In this document: positions 8,710-15,687 of the stretch, piece after piece | How positions within the stretch are numbered: position 1 is the stretch's first letter | How the letters are laid out: each line of letters begins with the position of its first letter | NCBI RefSeq assembly: GCF_902706035.1 | Contig: NZ_CACSJA010000029.1 | Location: 1-64,000, forward strand | Reading direction: 5' to 3' | Source of the DNA: Pantoea sp. 18069 | GTDB taxonomy: Bacteria > Pseudomonadota > Gammaproteobacteria > Burkholderiales > Burkholderiaceae_C | Length of the DNA: 64,000 bases | The notes under the pieces: generated by a model | Told to the model about the DNA's origin: nothing | The model's input: only the letters and a program-made list of their open reading frames with translations | The model's database searches: none | Translations under genes and position numbers: made by a program

Positions 8710-8747
8710 GTTTGGACTTTTTTGGAAGCGATCAAGACCAAAGTCTA

Positions 8748-8763
8748 CTGTATCTGCATACAG
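8748..8763. promoter_or_regulatory. LexA (SOS) box
   Basis: CTGTATCTGCATACAG is a perfect CTGT-N8-ACAG match to the LexA operator, flanked by TA on one side and TT on the other as in strong SOS boxes. It sits 38-53 bases before the start codon of the leftward hypothetical gene; no gene starts nearby on the other strand. Confidence 0.85.
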
Positions 8764-8840
8764 TTTTGTGAGGGTGGGTCTATCCCAAGGTCGGCATCTT
8801 GGGCTGCGCATGCCCTGATCAGGTCGAGGCATGGGCTTTC

Positions 8841-8952
8841 ATCCTGAGCCCGTCGAAGGATCTAAGGGTCGAAGGCTTCTTTGAGGACAGGCCGTTTCTT
8901 GATAACGCCTGGCGAGACTTTGTCTCGCTTACCCCGCTCAGGACGCACGGGG
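8841..8952. repeat. REP-like intergenic palindromes
   Basis: An ATCCTGAGCCCGTCGAAGGA unit (8841-8860) is followed by a composite unit at 8894-8952 (GTTTCTTGATAACGCCTGG ... CGCTCAGGACGCACGGGG). The composite recurs almost unchanged at 41499-41555. They occupy the gap between the LexA-controlled gene and nirD (8764-9036), where no gene was seen. Confidence 0.75.
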
Positions 8953-9036
8953 GGACAGGAACGGAGTGCTTTTGCATTACGCTACCCCCAAGCCTCGCGC
9001 AGCACAGCGCAAGGCCTCGTCTCAAAGGCCTGCAAG

Positions 9037-9414
9037 TCAGGCCTGCAACCAAACCACCTCTTCCCTCACCGCCACCGGATAGGTCCGCAGCCGCGTCTCA
9101 GGCGCCTCCATGCAGGCCCCCGAACGCAACTGGTAATGGTGCTTGTAGATAGGCGAAGCCACCACAGGCTCGCCGCCCAGGTCGCCGACGATGCCGCGCG
9201 AGAGCACGTTGGCGCCGCTGTGCGGGTCGTGGTTGTCGAGGGCGTAGAGGCTGCCGTCGGCGAGGCGGAAGATGGCGATCTGGGTTGTGCCGATCAGCGC
9301 GCAGACGCCGGTGTCGGGCCAGATGTCGTCGACCGCGCAGATGCGGTGCCAGTCGGCGTCGGCCAGATGGGCGTCGGCCGGGGCGAGTTCGCAAGCGTTG
9401 GCTAATGCGTTCAT
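9037..9414 (-). CDS. nirD: NirD, small subunit of NAD(P)H nitrite reductase
   Basis: Rieske-like small subunit of the assimilatory nitrite reductase NirBD, which reduces nitrite to ammonium in the cytoplasm. The protein is 125 aa from the ATG at 9414. The Rieske-type fold is recognisable (WHRICAVDDIWPDTGVCALI, IAIFRLADGSLYALDNHDPHSG, GEPVVASPIYKHHYQL). As usual for NirD, the iron-ligand cysteine/histidine pairs of true Rieske proteins are absent. It follows nirB after 22 bases on the same strand. In related loci a nitrate reductase gene often follows; here none does. Confidence 0.93.
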   Translation of the reverse strand: MNALANACELAPADAHLADADWHRICAVDDIWPDTGVCALIGTTQIAIFRLADGSLYALDNHDPHSGANVLSRGIVGDLGGEPVVASPIYKHHYQLRSGACMEAPETRLRTYPVAVREEVVWLQA

Positions 9415-9436
9415 GGGGCGTTCTCCGAATAGTGTT

Positions 9437-12022
9437 CTAGGCAATGGCTTCTTCGACCAAGGGGATGCCTTTGAGGCCGCTGCGTTTTTCCACGTCGGTG
9501 GCAGGGCGGATCTGGCCGCGCTCTTGCACGAAGACCACGTTGGCGTCGCCGGCGTCGCTGTTGACGAAGGTGCGCAGGCGGCGCACGACGGCCGGGTCGT
9601 CTACGGCCTTTTTCCATTCGCAGGCGTAGGTACCGACCACATGCGCCATCTGCGCTTCGAGTTCGTCGGCCAGGCCCAGGCTGTCGTCAATGACGACTTC
9701 CTTGAGATAGGCCAGGCCGCCTTCGAGGTTGTCGCGCCAGGTGCTGGTGCGCTGCAGGCGGTCGGCGGTGCGAATGTAGAACATCAGGAAGCGGTCGATG
9801 TAGCGAATCAGCTGTTCCTTGGACAGATCGGACGCGATCAGCTCGGCGTGGCGCGGCTTCATGCCGCCGTTGCCGCAGACGTAGAGGTTCCAGCCCTTGT
9901 CGGTGGCGATGATGCCCACGTCCTTGCCCTGGGCCTCGGCGCATTCGCGCGTGCAGCCTGAGACGCCGAACTTGATCTTGTGCGGCGAGCGCAGGCCCTT
10001 GTAGCGGTTCTCGAGCTCGATCGCCAGGCCCACGCTGTCGTCCACGCCGTAGCGGCACCAGGTCGAGCCCACGCAGCTCTTGACGGTGCGCAGCGACTTG
10101 CCATAGGCATGGCCCGACTCGAAGCCCGCGTCCACGAGCTCGCGCCAGATCAGCGGCAGCTCGTGCACCTGGGCGCCGAACATGTCTATGCGCTGGCCGC
10201 CCGTGATCTTGGTGTAGAGGCCGTACTGCTTGGCGACCTGGCCGATCACGATCAGTTGGTCGGGCGTGATTTCGCCCGCGGCCACGCGCGGCACGATGGA
10301 GTAGGTGCCGTCCTTCTGGATATTGCCCAGGAAGTAGTCGTTGCTGTCCTGCAGCGGCGCGCCGTTGCGGTCGAGAACGAAGTCGTTCCAGCAGCTCGCC
10401 AGGATGTTCGCGGCCGTGGGCTTGCAGATGTCGCAGCCATGGCCCTTGCCGTGCTGCGCCAGCAACTGCGCGAAGGTGCGGATCTCGCCCACGCGCACCA
10501 GGTGGTATAGCTCCTGGCGCGAGTACGGGAAGTGCTCGCACAGGTGGTTGTTCACGGCCACGCCCTGGCGCTTGAGTTCGGCCTTGAGCACCTGGGTGAC
10601 CAGGGGCACGCAGCCGCCGCAGGACGTCCCGGCCTTGGTGCAGGCCTTGAGATCGCCAATGTTCTGCACGCCGCCCGCAATCGCCGAGCACAGCTGGCCC
10701 TTGCTGACGTTGTTGCACGAGCACAGCACGGCGGTGTCGGGCAGCGCGTCCACGCCCAGGCCGGGCTTGGCCGCGCCGTCGGTGGCGGGCAGTATCAACA
10801 GGCCCGGCGATTCGGGCAGGGGCATGGCATTGAGCGCCATCTGCAGCAGCGTGCCGTATTCCGAGGCATCGCCCACCAGCACCGCGCCCAGCAGGCGCTT
10901 GCCGTCTTCGCTGACGACGATCTTCTTGTAGACCTGCAGCAGCTCGTCGGTGTAGCTGAAGTTGCGGCTGCCCGGGGTCTTTCCCTGCGCGTCGCCAATG
11001 CTGGCCACGTCCACGCCCATGAGCTTGAGCTTGGTGCTCATGTCGGCGCCGCGGAAGGCCGCGTCAACGTCACCGGCCAGATGCCCGGCCGCGACGCGCG
11101 CCATGTCGTAGCCCGGCGCGACCAGGCCGAACACCTGCTCCTGCCAGGCCGCGCATTCGCCGATCGCGTAGATGTCGTGGTCGCTGGTGCGGCAGTGGTC
11201 GTCGACGACAATGCCGCCGCGCGGGCCCAGCGCCAGCAGGCTCTGGCGCGCGAGTTCGTCGCGCGGGCGAATGCCGGCCGAGAAGACGATCATGTCGGTC
11301 TCGAGGTGGCTGCCGTCGGCAAACACCATGCGGTGGCGCGCGGTCGCGCCGTCGGTGATCTCCACCGTGTTGCGGCTGGTGTGCACCTGCACGCCCAGCG
11401 CTTCGATCTTGGTGCGCAGCACGCGCCCGCCGCCTTCGTCGACCTGGACCATCATCAGCCGCGGCGCGAACTCCACCACATGGGTCTGCAGGCCCATGTC
11501 GCGCAGCGCCTTGGCGCATTCCAGGCCCAGCAGGCCGCCGCCCACCACCACGCCGCTCTTGGATTTGGCGCCCGAGGCGAGCATGCCTTCGAGGTCTTCG
11601 ATGGTGCGGTAGACAAAGCAGTGCGGCCGGTCACGCCCGGGCACGCCCGGCACGAAAGGCGACGAGCCCGTGGCCAGCACCAGCTTGTCATAAGCCAGCT
11701 CTTCACCATCGGCCAGCTGCAGCGTATGGTTGCGGCGTTCAATGGAAGCGACGCGCGCGTTCAGCCGCAGCGTGAGGCCGGGGCGATCGTAGAAGCCCGG
11801 GGGCACGAGCGACAGTTCATCGGCGCCGCGGCCGCTGAAGAAGTCGGACAGGTGCACGCGGTCATAGGCCGGGCGCGGCTCCTCGCCCAGCACGGTGACT
11901 TCCAGCCCGGCCGCCGGCAGGTCGGGGTAGCGTTCGATCAGGGCTTCGACATAGCGGTGGCCCACCATGCCATTGCCGGCAATCAACAACTTCATCGGTG
12001 TTTTATCGGTCGCGTGGGGCAT
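9437..12022 (-). CDS. nirB: NirB, large subunit of NAD(P)H nitrite reductase
   Basis: Sirohaem and 4Fe-4S flavoprotein that reduces nitrite to ammonium with NAD(P)H. The protein is 861 aa. An N-terminal FAD/NAD-binding reductase domain (LLIAGNGMVGHRYVEALIE) is followed by a BFD-like 2Fe-2S domain (CSCNNVSKGQLCSAI ... GTSCGGC), a ferredoxin-like half-domain, and the sirohaem/4Fe-4S motif (GSTWCRYG, GVSGCTRECAEAQGKDVG). The start at 12022 has GGAAG just upstream; ATG 11995 (MKLLIAGNG) is the alternative. A sigma-54-like promoter and a leader terminator lie upstream, pointing to nitrogen and nitrate control. Confidence 0.95.
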   Translation of the reverse strand: MPHATDKTPMKLLIAGNGMVGHRYVEALIERYPDLPAAGLEVTVLGEEPRPAYDRVHLSDFFSGRGADELSLVPPGFYDRPGLTLRLNARVASIERRNHTLQLADGEELAYDKLVLATGSSPFVPGVPGRDRPHCFVYRTIEDLEGMLASGAKSKSGVVVGGGLLGLECAKALRDMGLQTHVVEFAPRLMMVQVDEGGGRVLRTKIEALGVQVHTSRNTVEITDGATARHRMVFADGSHLETDMIVFSAGIRPRDELARQSLLALGPRGGIVVDDHCRTSDHDIYAIGECAAWQEQVFGLVAPGYDMARVAAGHLAGDVDAAFRGADMSTKLKLMGVDVASIGDAQGKTPGSRNFSYTDELLQVYKKIVVSEDGKRLLGAVLVGDASEYGTLLQMALNAMPLPESPGLLILPATDGAAKPGLGVDALPDTAVLCSCNNVSKGQLCSAIAGGVQNIGDLKACTKAGTSCGGCVPLVTQVLKAELKRQGVAVNNHLCEHFPYSRQELYHLVRVGEIRTFAQLLAQHGKGHGCDICKPTAANILASCWNDFVLDRNGAPLQDSNDYFLGNIQKDGTYSIVPRVAAGEITPDQLIVIGQVAKQYGLYTKITGGQRIDMFGAQVHELPLIWRELVDAGFESGHAYGKSLRTVKSCVGSTWCRYGVDDSVGLAIELENRYKGLRSPHKIKFGVSGCTRECAEAQGKDVGIIATDKGWNLYVCGNGGMKPRHAELIASDLSKEQLIRYIDRFLMFYIRTADRLQRTSTWRDNLEGGLAYLKEVVIDDSLGLADELEAQMAHVVGTYACEWKKAVDDPAVVRRLRTFVNSDAGDANVVFVQERGQIRPATDVEKRSGLKGIPLVEEAIA

Positions 12023-12065
12023 GCGACTTCCTTCGACGGTGGTGGAGCGCTGTGCTCCGGTTCGG

Positions 12066-12128
12066 AAAAACAAAAAGGCGCCCGCAACGGATACAGGCAC
12101 TGAGTGCGCTGGAAAAGTTGCGGACGCC
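12066..12128 (-). terminator. Leader intrinsic terminator (attenuator) of nirB
   Basis: Read on the minus strand, a 12-bp stem (GGCGTCCGCAAC 12128-12117 with GTTGCGGGCGCC 12088-12077, one mismatch) is followed at once by TTTTTGTTTTT. It lies between the sigma-54-like promoter and the nirB start, so it must be bypassed for expression. This is typical of ANTAR-protein antitermination of nitrate-assimilation leaders. Confidence 0.8.
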
Positions 12129-12140
12129 TTTGTCCTGGGT

Positions 12141-12168
12141 GACGAGGGCATCGCGGCCCCGCATCGTC
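12141..12168 (-). promoter_or_regulatory. First leader hairpin of nirB mRNA
   Basis: GACGA/TCGTC forms the outer stem and GGGC-CGCGAT-GCCC the inner stem with a six-base loop, carrying G at loop position 4. It begins at the transcription start predicted from the sigma-54-like promoter. It matches the position of the first ANTAR-recognised hairpin, though loop position 1 is C rather than the usual A. Confidence 0.45.
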
Positions 12169-12179
12169 GTGGTGGTTAA

Positions 12180-12197
12180 GCAGGTTTTGTGCCAGGC
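12180..12197 (-). promoter_or_regulatory. Sigma-54 promoter of nirBD
   Basis: On the minus strand TGGCACAAAACCTGCTTA fits the RpoN consensus: GG (12193-12192), exactly 10 bases, then GC (12181-12180). Transcription would begin near 12168, giving a leader of about 145 bases before nirB. Confidence 0.75.
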
Positions 12198-12235
12198 TGA
12201 AAAAACGTTGCAGCGCTTTATTCCTAGGCCAGGCC

Positions 12236-12337
12236 GTTCATCCTTCGACAGGCTCAGGATCAGGACGAACGGGGGGACGGGACGAGCGTTCGCCCTGAAC
12301 CGAAAACCACCGTTCACCCTGAGCCTGTCGAAGGGTG
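12236..12337. repeat. Pair of oppositely oriented REP-like elements
   Basis: TCCTTCGACAGGCTCAGG...ACGAACGG (12236-12272) and its inverse CGTTCACCCTGAGCCTGTCG AAGGGTG (12311-12337) lie in the divergent gap between nirB and the kinase/phosphatase gene. They can pair into one large hairpin. The rest of the 424-base gap holds the nirB promoter and leader described separately. Confidence 0.75.
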
Positions 12338-12446
12338 TCTTGCCACATGAAAGAGCCAACAATCGGACAAACGCATCAAACCAGTGCAAACCACGCACCG
12401 TTTCGGGCACACCCCGCCGCGCGTTTTCCTGGTCACAATCACCCCC

Positions 12447-14159
12447 ATGCCTTTTGAACTCGACATTGGATGGGTCTCGCGCCCCGGCCGCGCGCAGGTC
12501 AACGAAGATTTCGCCGCCGTGCAGATGCCCGACGACGGCGCCGGCATGCTGGCCGCCGTGGCCGATGGCGTGAGCGCCGGCGGCTGGGGCCGCGAAGCCG
12601 CGCAGACCACCGTGACGAGTCTGGCCAACGACTTCTTTTGCACGCCGGCCACCTGGGAGCCCACGGTCGCGCTCGACCGCATCATCGGTGCGCAGAACGC
12701 CTGGCTGTATGGCGTCAATCGCCGGCGCCAGCCCGCCTACGGGCTCACGACGCTGACGGCGCTGGTGCTGCGCGGCCAGAGCTTTACGCTTGCGCATGTG
12801 GGCGATACCCGGGCCTACCTGCTGCGCCAGGGGCAGATAGAGCAGCTGACCGAAGACCATGTGATGGGCGGCGTGGACTTCGCCCACCGGCTCACGCGCG
12901 CCATCGGGCTGGAAGACCGCGTGACCATAGACTACCGCCAGGGCGAAGTGCTGCCCGGCGATATCTTCGTGCTGCTGTCCGACGGCGTTCACAACGACAT
13001 CCGCCCGCGGCAGATTGCGCAATGGGCCAGCGAAGACGCGGTGCAGGCACAGGCCCTGGCCGAGCGCCTGGCCGATGCCGCCGAGCGCCAGGGCAGCCGC
13101 GACAATCTCAGCGCCGTGGTGGTGCGCGTTCTCGGCGTGAAGGAAGCGACGCTGGAAGACACCACGCGCCGCGCCCACACCCTGCCCGCGCTGCCGCTGC
13201 TGAAAAACGGCGCCGTGGTCGATGGTCTGCGCGTTGAGGGTCTGGTGGCCGATAGCGGCATCTACCGCGTCTACCGCGTGCTGCACGAAGCCAGCGGCCA
13301 GCATTACGCGCTCAAGACGCTGCACCCGCAGCGCGCACATGACCGCCACGAATGGGCCGCGCTGGCCCACGAGGCCTGGGTTGCGCGCCACCTGCAGACG
13401 GGGCCCACGGCCCAGCATCTGGCGCGGCTGCATGCGCCGCTGGTCGCCGAGCCGTCGGCGTTCTACCTGCTCTATGAATGGATGGACGGCGAGACCCTCG
13501 CGCAATGGATAGAGCAGCGCCGCCGCCCCGGCGTGGCCCAGGTGCTGGCGATCGCCCAGCAGGCCGCGCGCGTGCTCGGCGGCCTGCACCGCCAGGGCGT
13601 GATCCACCGCGACGTCAAGCCGGCCAACCTGCACTACGGCCGCGACGGCGTGCTGCGCCTGCTGGACCTGGGCGTGGCCCTGACCGGACGCGAGCCCGAA
13701 GCCGTGCGCACCTTGCACGCGGGCACGGCAAGCTATGTCAACCCCGAGCAATGGGACGACCCGCCGGCCCCGGCCGATGCGGGCACCGACCTGTTTGCGC
13801 TGGGCGTGACGCTCTACCAGTTGCTCAGCGCGGGCCGCCTGCCCTATGGCGAAGTCATTGCCTACCAGCGCGGGCGCTACTGGCGCGACCCCGTGGCGCC
13901 CAGCCGGCACAACCCGCAGGTGCCGATCTGGCTCGACTCCATCGTGCTCAAGGCCGTCGCGCGCACGCCGGCCCAGCGTTTCGAGACGGCCGAGGAACTG
14001 CTGCTGGCGCTGGAGCGCGGCGCGGCCCGCCCGCTGCCGCCGCAGGCCGGCAGCCCGCTGGCGGCGCGCGATCCGGCGTTTGGCTGGAAGGCCGCGCTGG
14101 CGTTCAGCGCCGTGCTGAACGTCGCACTGATCTACTGGATATTGTTTCTGCCGCGCTGA
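12447..14159 (+). CDS. Fused PP2C phosphatase / Ser-Thr protein kinase, membrane-anchored
   Basis: A 570-aa signalling protein. The N-terminal half is a PP2C phosphatase (SRPGRAQVNEDF, AVADGVSAGGWG, GDTRAYLLRQG, LLSDGVHND, GSRDNLSAVVV). The C-terminal half is a Hanks-type kinase with VAIK-type lysine (YALKTLHP), catalytic loop HRDVKPANL, LLDLGVA in place of DFG, and GTASYVNPEQW. One C-terminal membrane helix (FSAVLNVALIYWILFL) ends the protein. The start at 12447 fits the PP2C N-terminus, but no clear Shine-Dalgarno is present. It lies between nirBD and the nitrate transporter, the position known for the equivalent gene in Pseudomonas nitrate-assimilation loci. Its target is unknown. Confidence 0.9.
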   Translation: MPFELDIGWVSRPGRAQVNEDFAAVQMPDDGAGMLAAVADGVSAGGWGREAAQTTVTSLANDFFCTPATWEPTVALDRIIGAQNAWLYGVNRRRQPAYGLTTLTALVLRGQSFTLAHVGDTRAYLLRQGQIEQLTEDHVMGGVDFAHRLTRAIGLEDRVTIDYRQGEVLPGDIFVLLSDGVHNDIRPRQIAQWASEDAVQAQALAERLADAAERQGSRDNLSAVVVRVLGVKEATLEDTTRRAHTLPALPLLKNGAVVDGLRVEGLVADSGIYRVYRVLHEASGQHYALKTLHPQRAHDRHEWAALAHEAWVARHLQTGPTAQHLARLHAPLVAEPSAFYLLYEWMDGETLAQWIEQRRRPGVAQVLAIAQQAARVLGGLHRQGVIHRDVKPANLHYGRDGVLRLLDLGVALTGREPEAVRTLHAGTASYVNPEQWDDPPAPADAGTDLFALGVTLYQLLSAGRLPYGEVIAYQRGRYWRDPVAPSRHNPQVPIWLDSIVLKAVARTPAQRFETAEELLLALERGAARPLPPQAGSPLAARDPAFGWKAALAFSAVLNVALIYWILFLPR

Positions 14160-14169
14160 ACTCAGGCGT

Positions 14170-15387
14170 TCAGGCGGTCACGCGTGCACGCCCGCCCTTT
14201 TCCGCCCAGGTGCGTGTCCAGCGGATCTGCATGAAGCGCAGCATCACCAGCATCACCAGCGCGAAGAACGCAAACAGCGCAAAGCCCGAGAAGTAGCTGC
14301 CCGTGTACTGCTGCGACAAGCCCATGCTCGCGGGAATCAGGCCGCCGCCCAGCGCGCCGATTTCGCCTATCATCGAGCCGGCCACCGCCGTCGTCGTCGG
14401 CCAGCGCAGCGGCACCAACTGGAACAGCGCGCCATTGCCCGCGCCCAGCGCCGCGAAACACACGAGAAACGCCAGCATGGTCAGCGGCAGCGACGCGCTG
14501 CTCAGGCCGCACAGCAGCAAGCTGGCGCAGATCACCACCAGCACGGCCGTGAGCGTGTTGATTCCGCCCCAATGGTCCGACAGCCAGCCGCCAAAAATGC
14601 GTGTCACCGCGCCCATGAACGCTGCCAGCATCGTCAACTGTCCGGCCTCGACCTTGCTCACGCCGAACTGGTCGTAGAAGTAGCTGGGCAGGAAGGTCGC
14701 CAGGCCGATGAAGCCGCCAAAGCTCACCGCGTAGATCAGGCTGAACGCCCAGCCGTCCTTCTCGAAAAGGCAGGCCACATGGTCGCGCATGGTGGCATGC
14801 GCATCGCGGTCTTCGGGTTCGCGCGCAAACACGATCATCACCGCCATAGGCACCATGATGCCCAGCGCCGCGAGGCCGTAGACCGCCTGCCAGCCATAGG
14901 CCTGGGCCAGCGGCGGTGCGAGCAGCGCGGCGACGGCCGTGCCGATATTGCCCGCGCCCACCAGCCCCATGGCCAGCCCCTTGTAGCGCGGCGGAAACGA
15001 GCCCGAGCCCAGCGACAGCGCGACGCCGAAGCTCGCGCCCGCAATGCCCAGCAGCACGCCCATGGCCAGCAGGTCGTTGAACGAGTCGACGGCGAAGTAG
15101 CCATAGAGCATGGCGATGGCGATGCCCACCATCTCCACCAGCGTCGCGTTCTTGCGGCCTATGTACTGCGCCAGCAGGCCCAGCGGAAAGCGCATCAGCG
15201 AGCCGGCGACGATGGGAATCGACAGCATCAAGCCCCTTTGCGCGGGCGTCAGATCGAAACTCTCGGTGAGAAACGGCGCCATCGCCCCATTGATGACCCA
15301 GATGCCACACGAGCATGCGAAGTAGAAAAATGACGCGCCCAAAGTTGGTGCGTGCCCGGCTTGCAAAAAGCTGCGAAATCCCGCCAT
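14170..15387 (-). CDS. Nitrate/nitrite transporter, NarK/NasA type (MFS NNP family)
   Basis: Inner-membrane nitrate/nitrite carrier, 405 aa with about 12 predicted helices. The family signature is present (LVGAGNIGTAVAALLAPPLA), as is the conserved arginine-bearing segment PIVAGSLMRFPLGLLAQYIG. The start at 15387 (MAGFRSFLQAGHAPTL) has GGAG 8 bases upstream; longer in-frame sequence covers the leader RNA and was rejected. The gene is convergent with the kinase/phosphatase gene (10-base gap). Its leader carries an intrinsic terminator and a sigma-54-like promoter, like nirB, so the two should be expressed together. Confidence 0.92.
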   Translation of the reverse strand: MAGFRSFLQAGHAPTLGASFFYFACSCGIWVINGAMAPFLTESFDLTPAQRGLMLSIPIVAGSLMRFPLGLLAQYIGRKNATLVEMVGIAIAMLYGYFAVDSFNDLLAMGVLLGIAGASFGVALSLGSGSFPPRYKGLAMGLVGAGNIGTAVAALLAPPLAQAYGWQAVYGLAALGIMVPMAVMIVFAREPEDRDAHATMRDHVACLFEKDGWAFSLIYAVSFGGFIGLATFLPSYFYDQFGVSKVEAGQLTMLAAFMGAVTRIFGGWLSDHWGGINTLTAVLVVICASLLLCGLSSASLPLTMLAFLVCFAALGAGNGALFQLVPLRWPTTTAVAGSMIGEIGALGGGLIPASMGLSQQYTGSYFSGFALFAFFALVMLVMLRFMQIRWTRTWAEKGGRARVTA

Positions 15388-15403
15388 CGAATGTTCTCCG
15401 TGC

Positions 15404-15460
15404 AAAAGAAAACGCCTACGCTGGCGCGCGCCGCTTTCACGGCAGTGCCAGACGTAGACG
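15404..15460 (-). terminator. Leader intrinsic terminator (attenuator) of the nitrate transporter
   Basis: On the minus strand, CGTCTACGTCTGGC (15460-15447) pairs with GCCAGCGTAGGCG (15425-15413) with one bulge and a G-T pair, followed by TTTTCTTTT (15412-15404). An inner hairpin GCCG-TGAAAG-CGGC (15443-15430) sits in the loop. It lies inside the leader, upstream of the start codon, as in nirB. Confidence 0.78.
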
Positions 15461-15473
15461 TCGTTGTTTTCAT

Positions 15474-15506
15474 GCCGCCCTGCCCGCTTCGTTGCGGGTG
15501 GGCGGC
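15474..15506 (-). promoter_or_regulatory. ANTAR-type first leader hairpin of the transporter mRNA
   Basis: On the minus strand, GCCGCCC (15506-15500) pairs with GGGCGGC (15480-15474), and inside it CCCGC pairs with GCGGG around the six-base loop AACGAA (15493-15488). The loop has A at position 1 and G at position 4, the known ANTAR recognition rule. The hairpin begins at the predicted transcription start. Confidence 0.65.
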
Positions 15507-15517
15507 ACACACGTTCA

Positions 15518-15533
15518 GCAAGAATCGTGCGCG
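15518..15533 (-). promoter_or_regulatory. Sigma-54-like promoter of the nitrate transporter
   Basis: The minus strand reads GCGCACGATTCTTGCT. CACG-N4-TTGC matches the RpoN consensus and the -12 GC lies at 15519-15518. The -24 element is CG instead of GG (one mismatch). The predicted start is near 15506. Confidence 0.6.
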
Positions 15534-15551
15534 CTTTGCGGCAATCATTCA

Positions 15552-15687
15552 GAGTGGCTAACACGACCCAGCAAATCGTAGATTTGCGGTTGAGACTAGG
15601 CGCGGCCGGCCAGGCGCGGGGGCGCAGACAGTGCGAGTAGCACGGCAAGGCCACGCAACGACGTCTCAAGGGTTGTGTTAGCCGCTC
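15552..15687. repeat. Palindromic intergenic element, copy 1
   Basis: A 136-base element has imperfect terminal inverted repeats: GAGTGGCTAACACGACCC at the left, and GAGCGGCTAACACAACCC on the minus strand from the right end. Between them are CAGCAAATCGTAGATTTGCG, GGCGCGGCCGG and GCAGACAGTGCGA. Copy 2 at 58806-58955 shares all these blocks. It abuts the TAG stop of the ANTAR gene, so it may act as a terminator. Confidence 0.8.
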
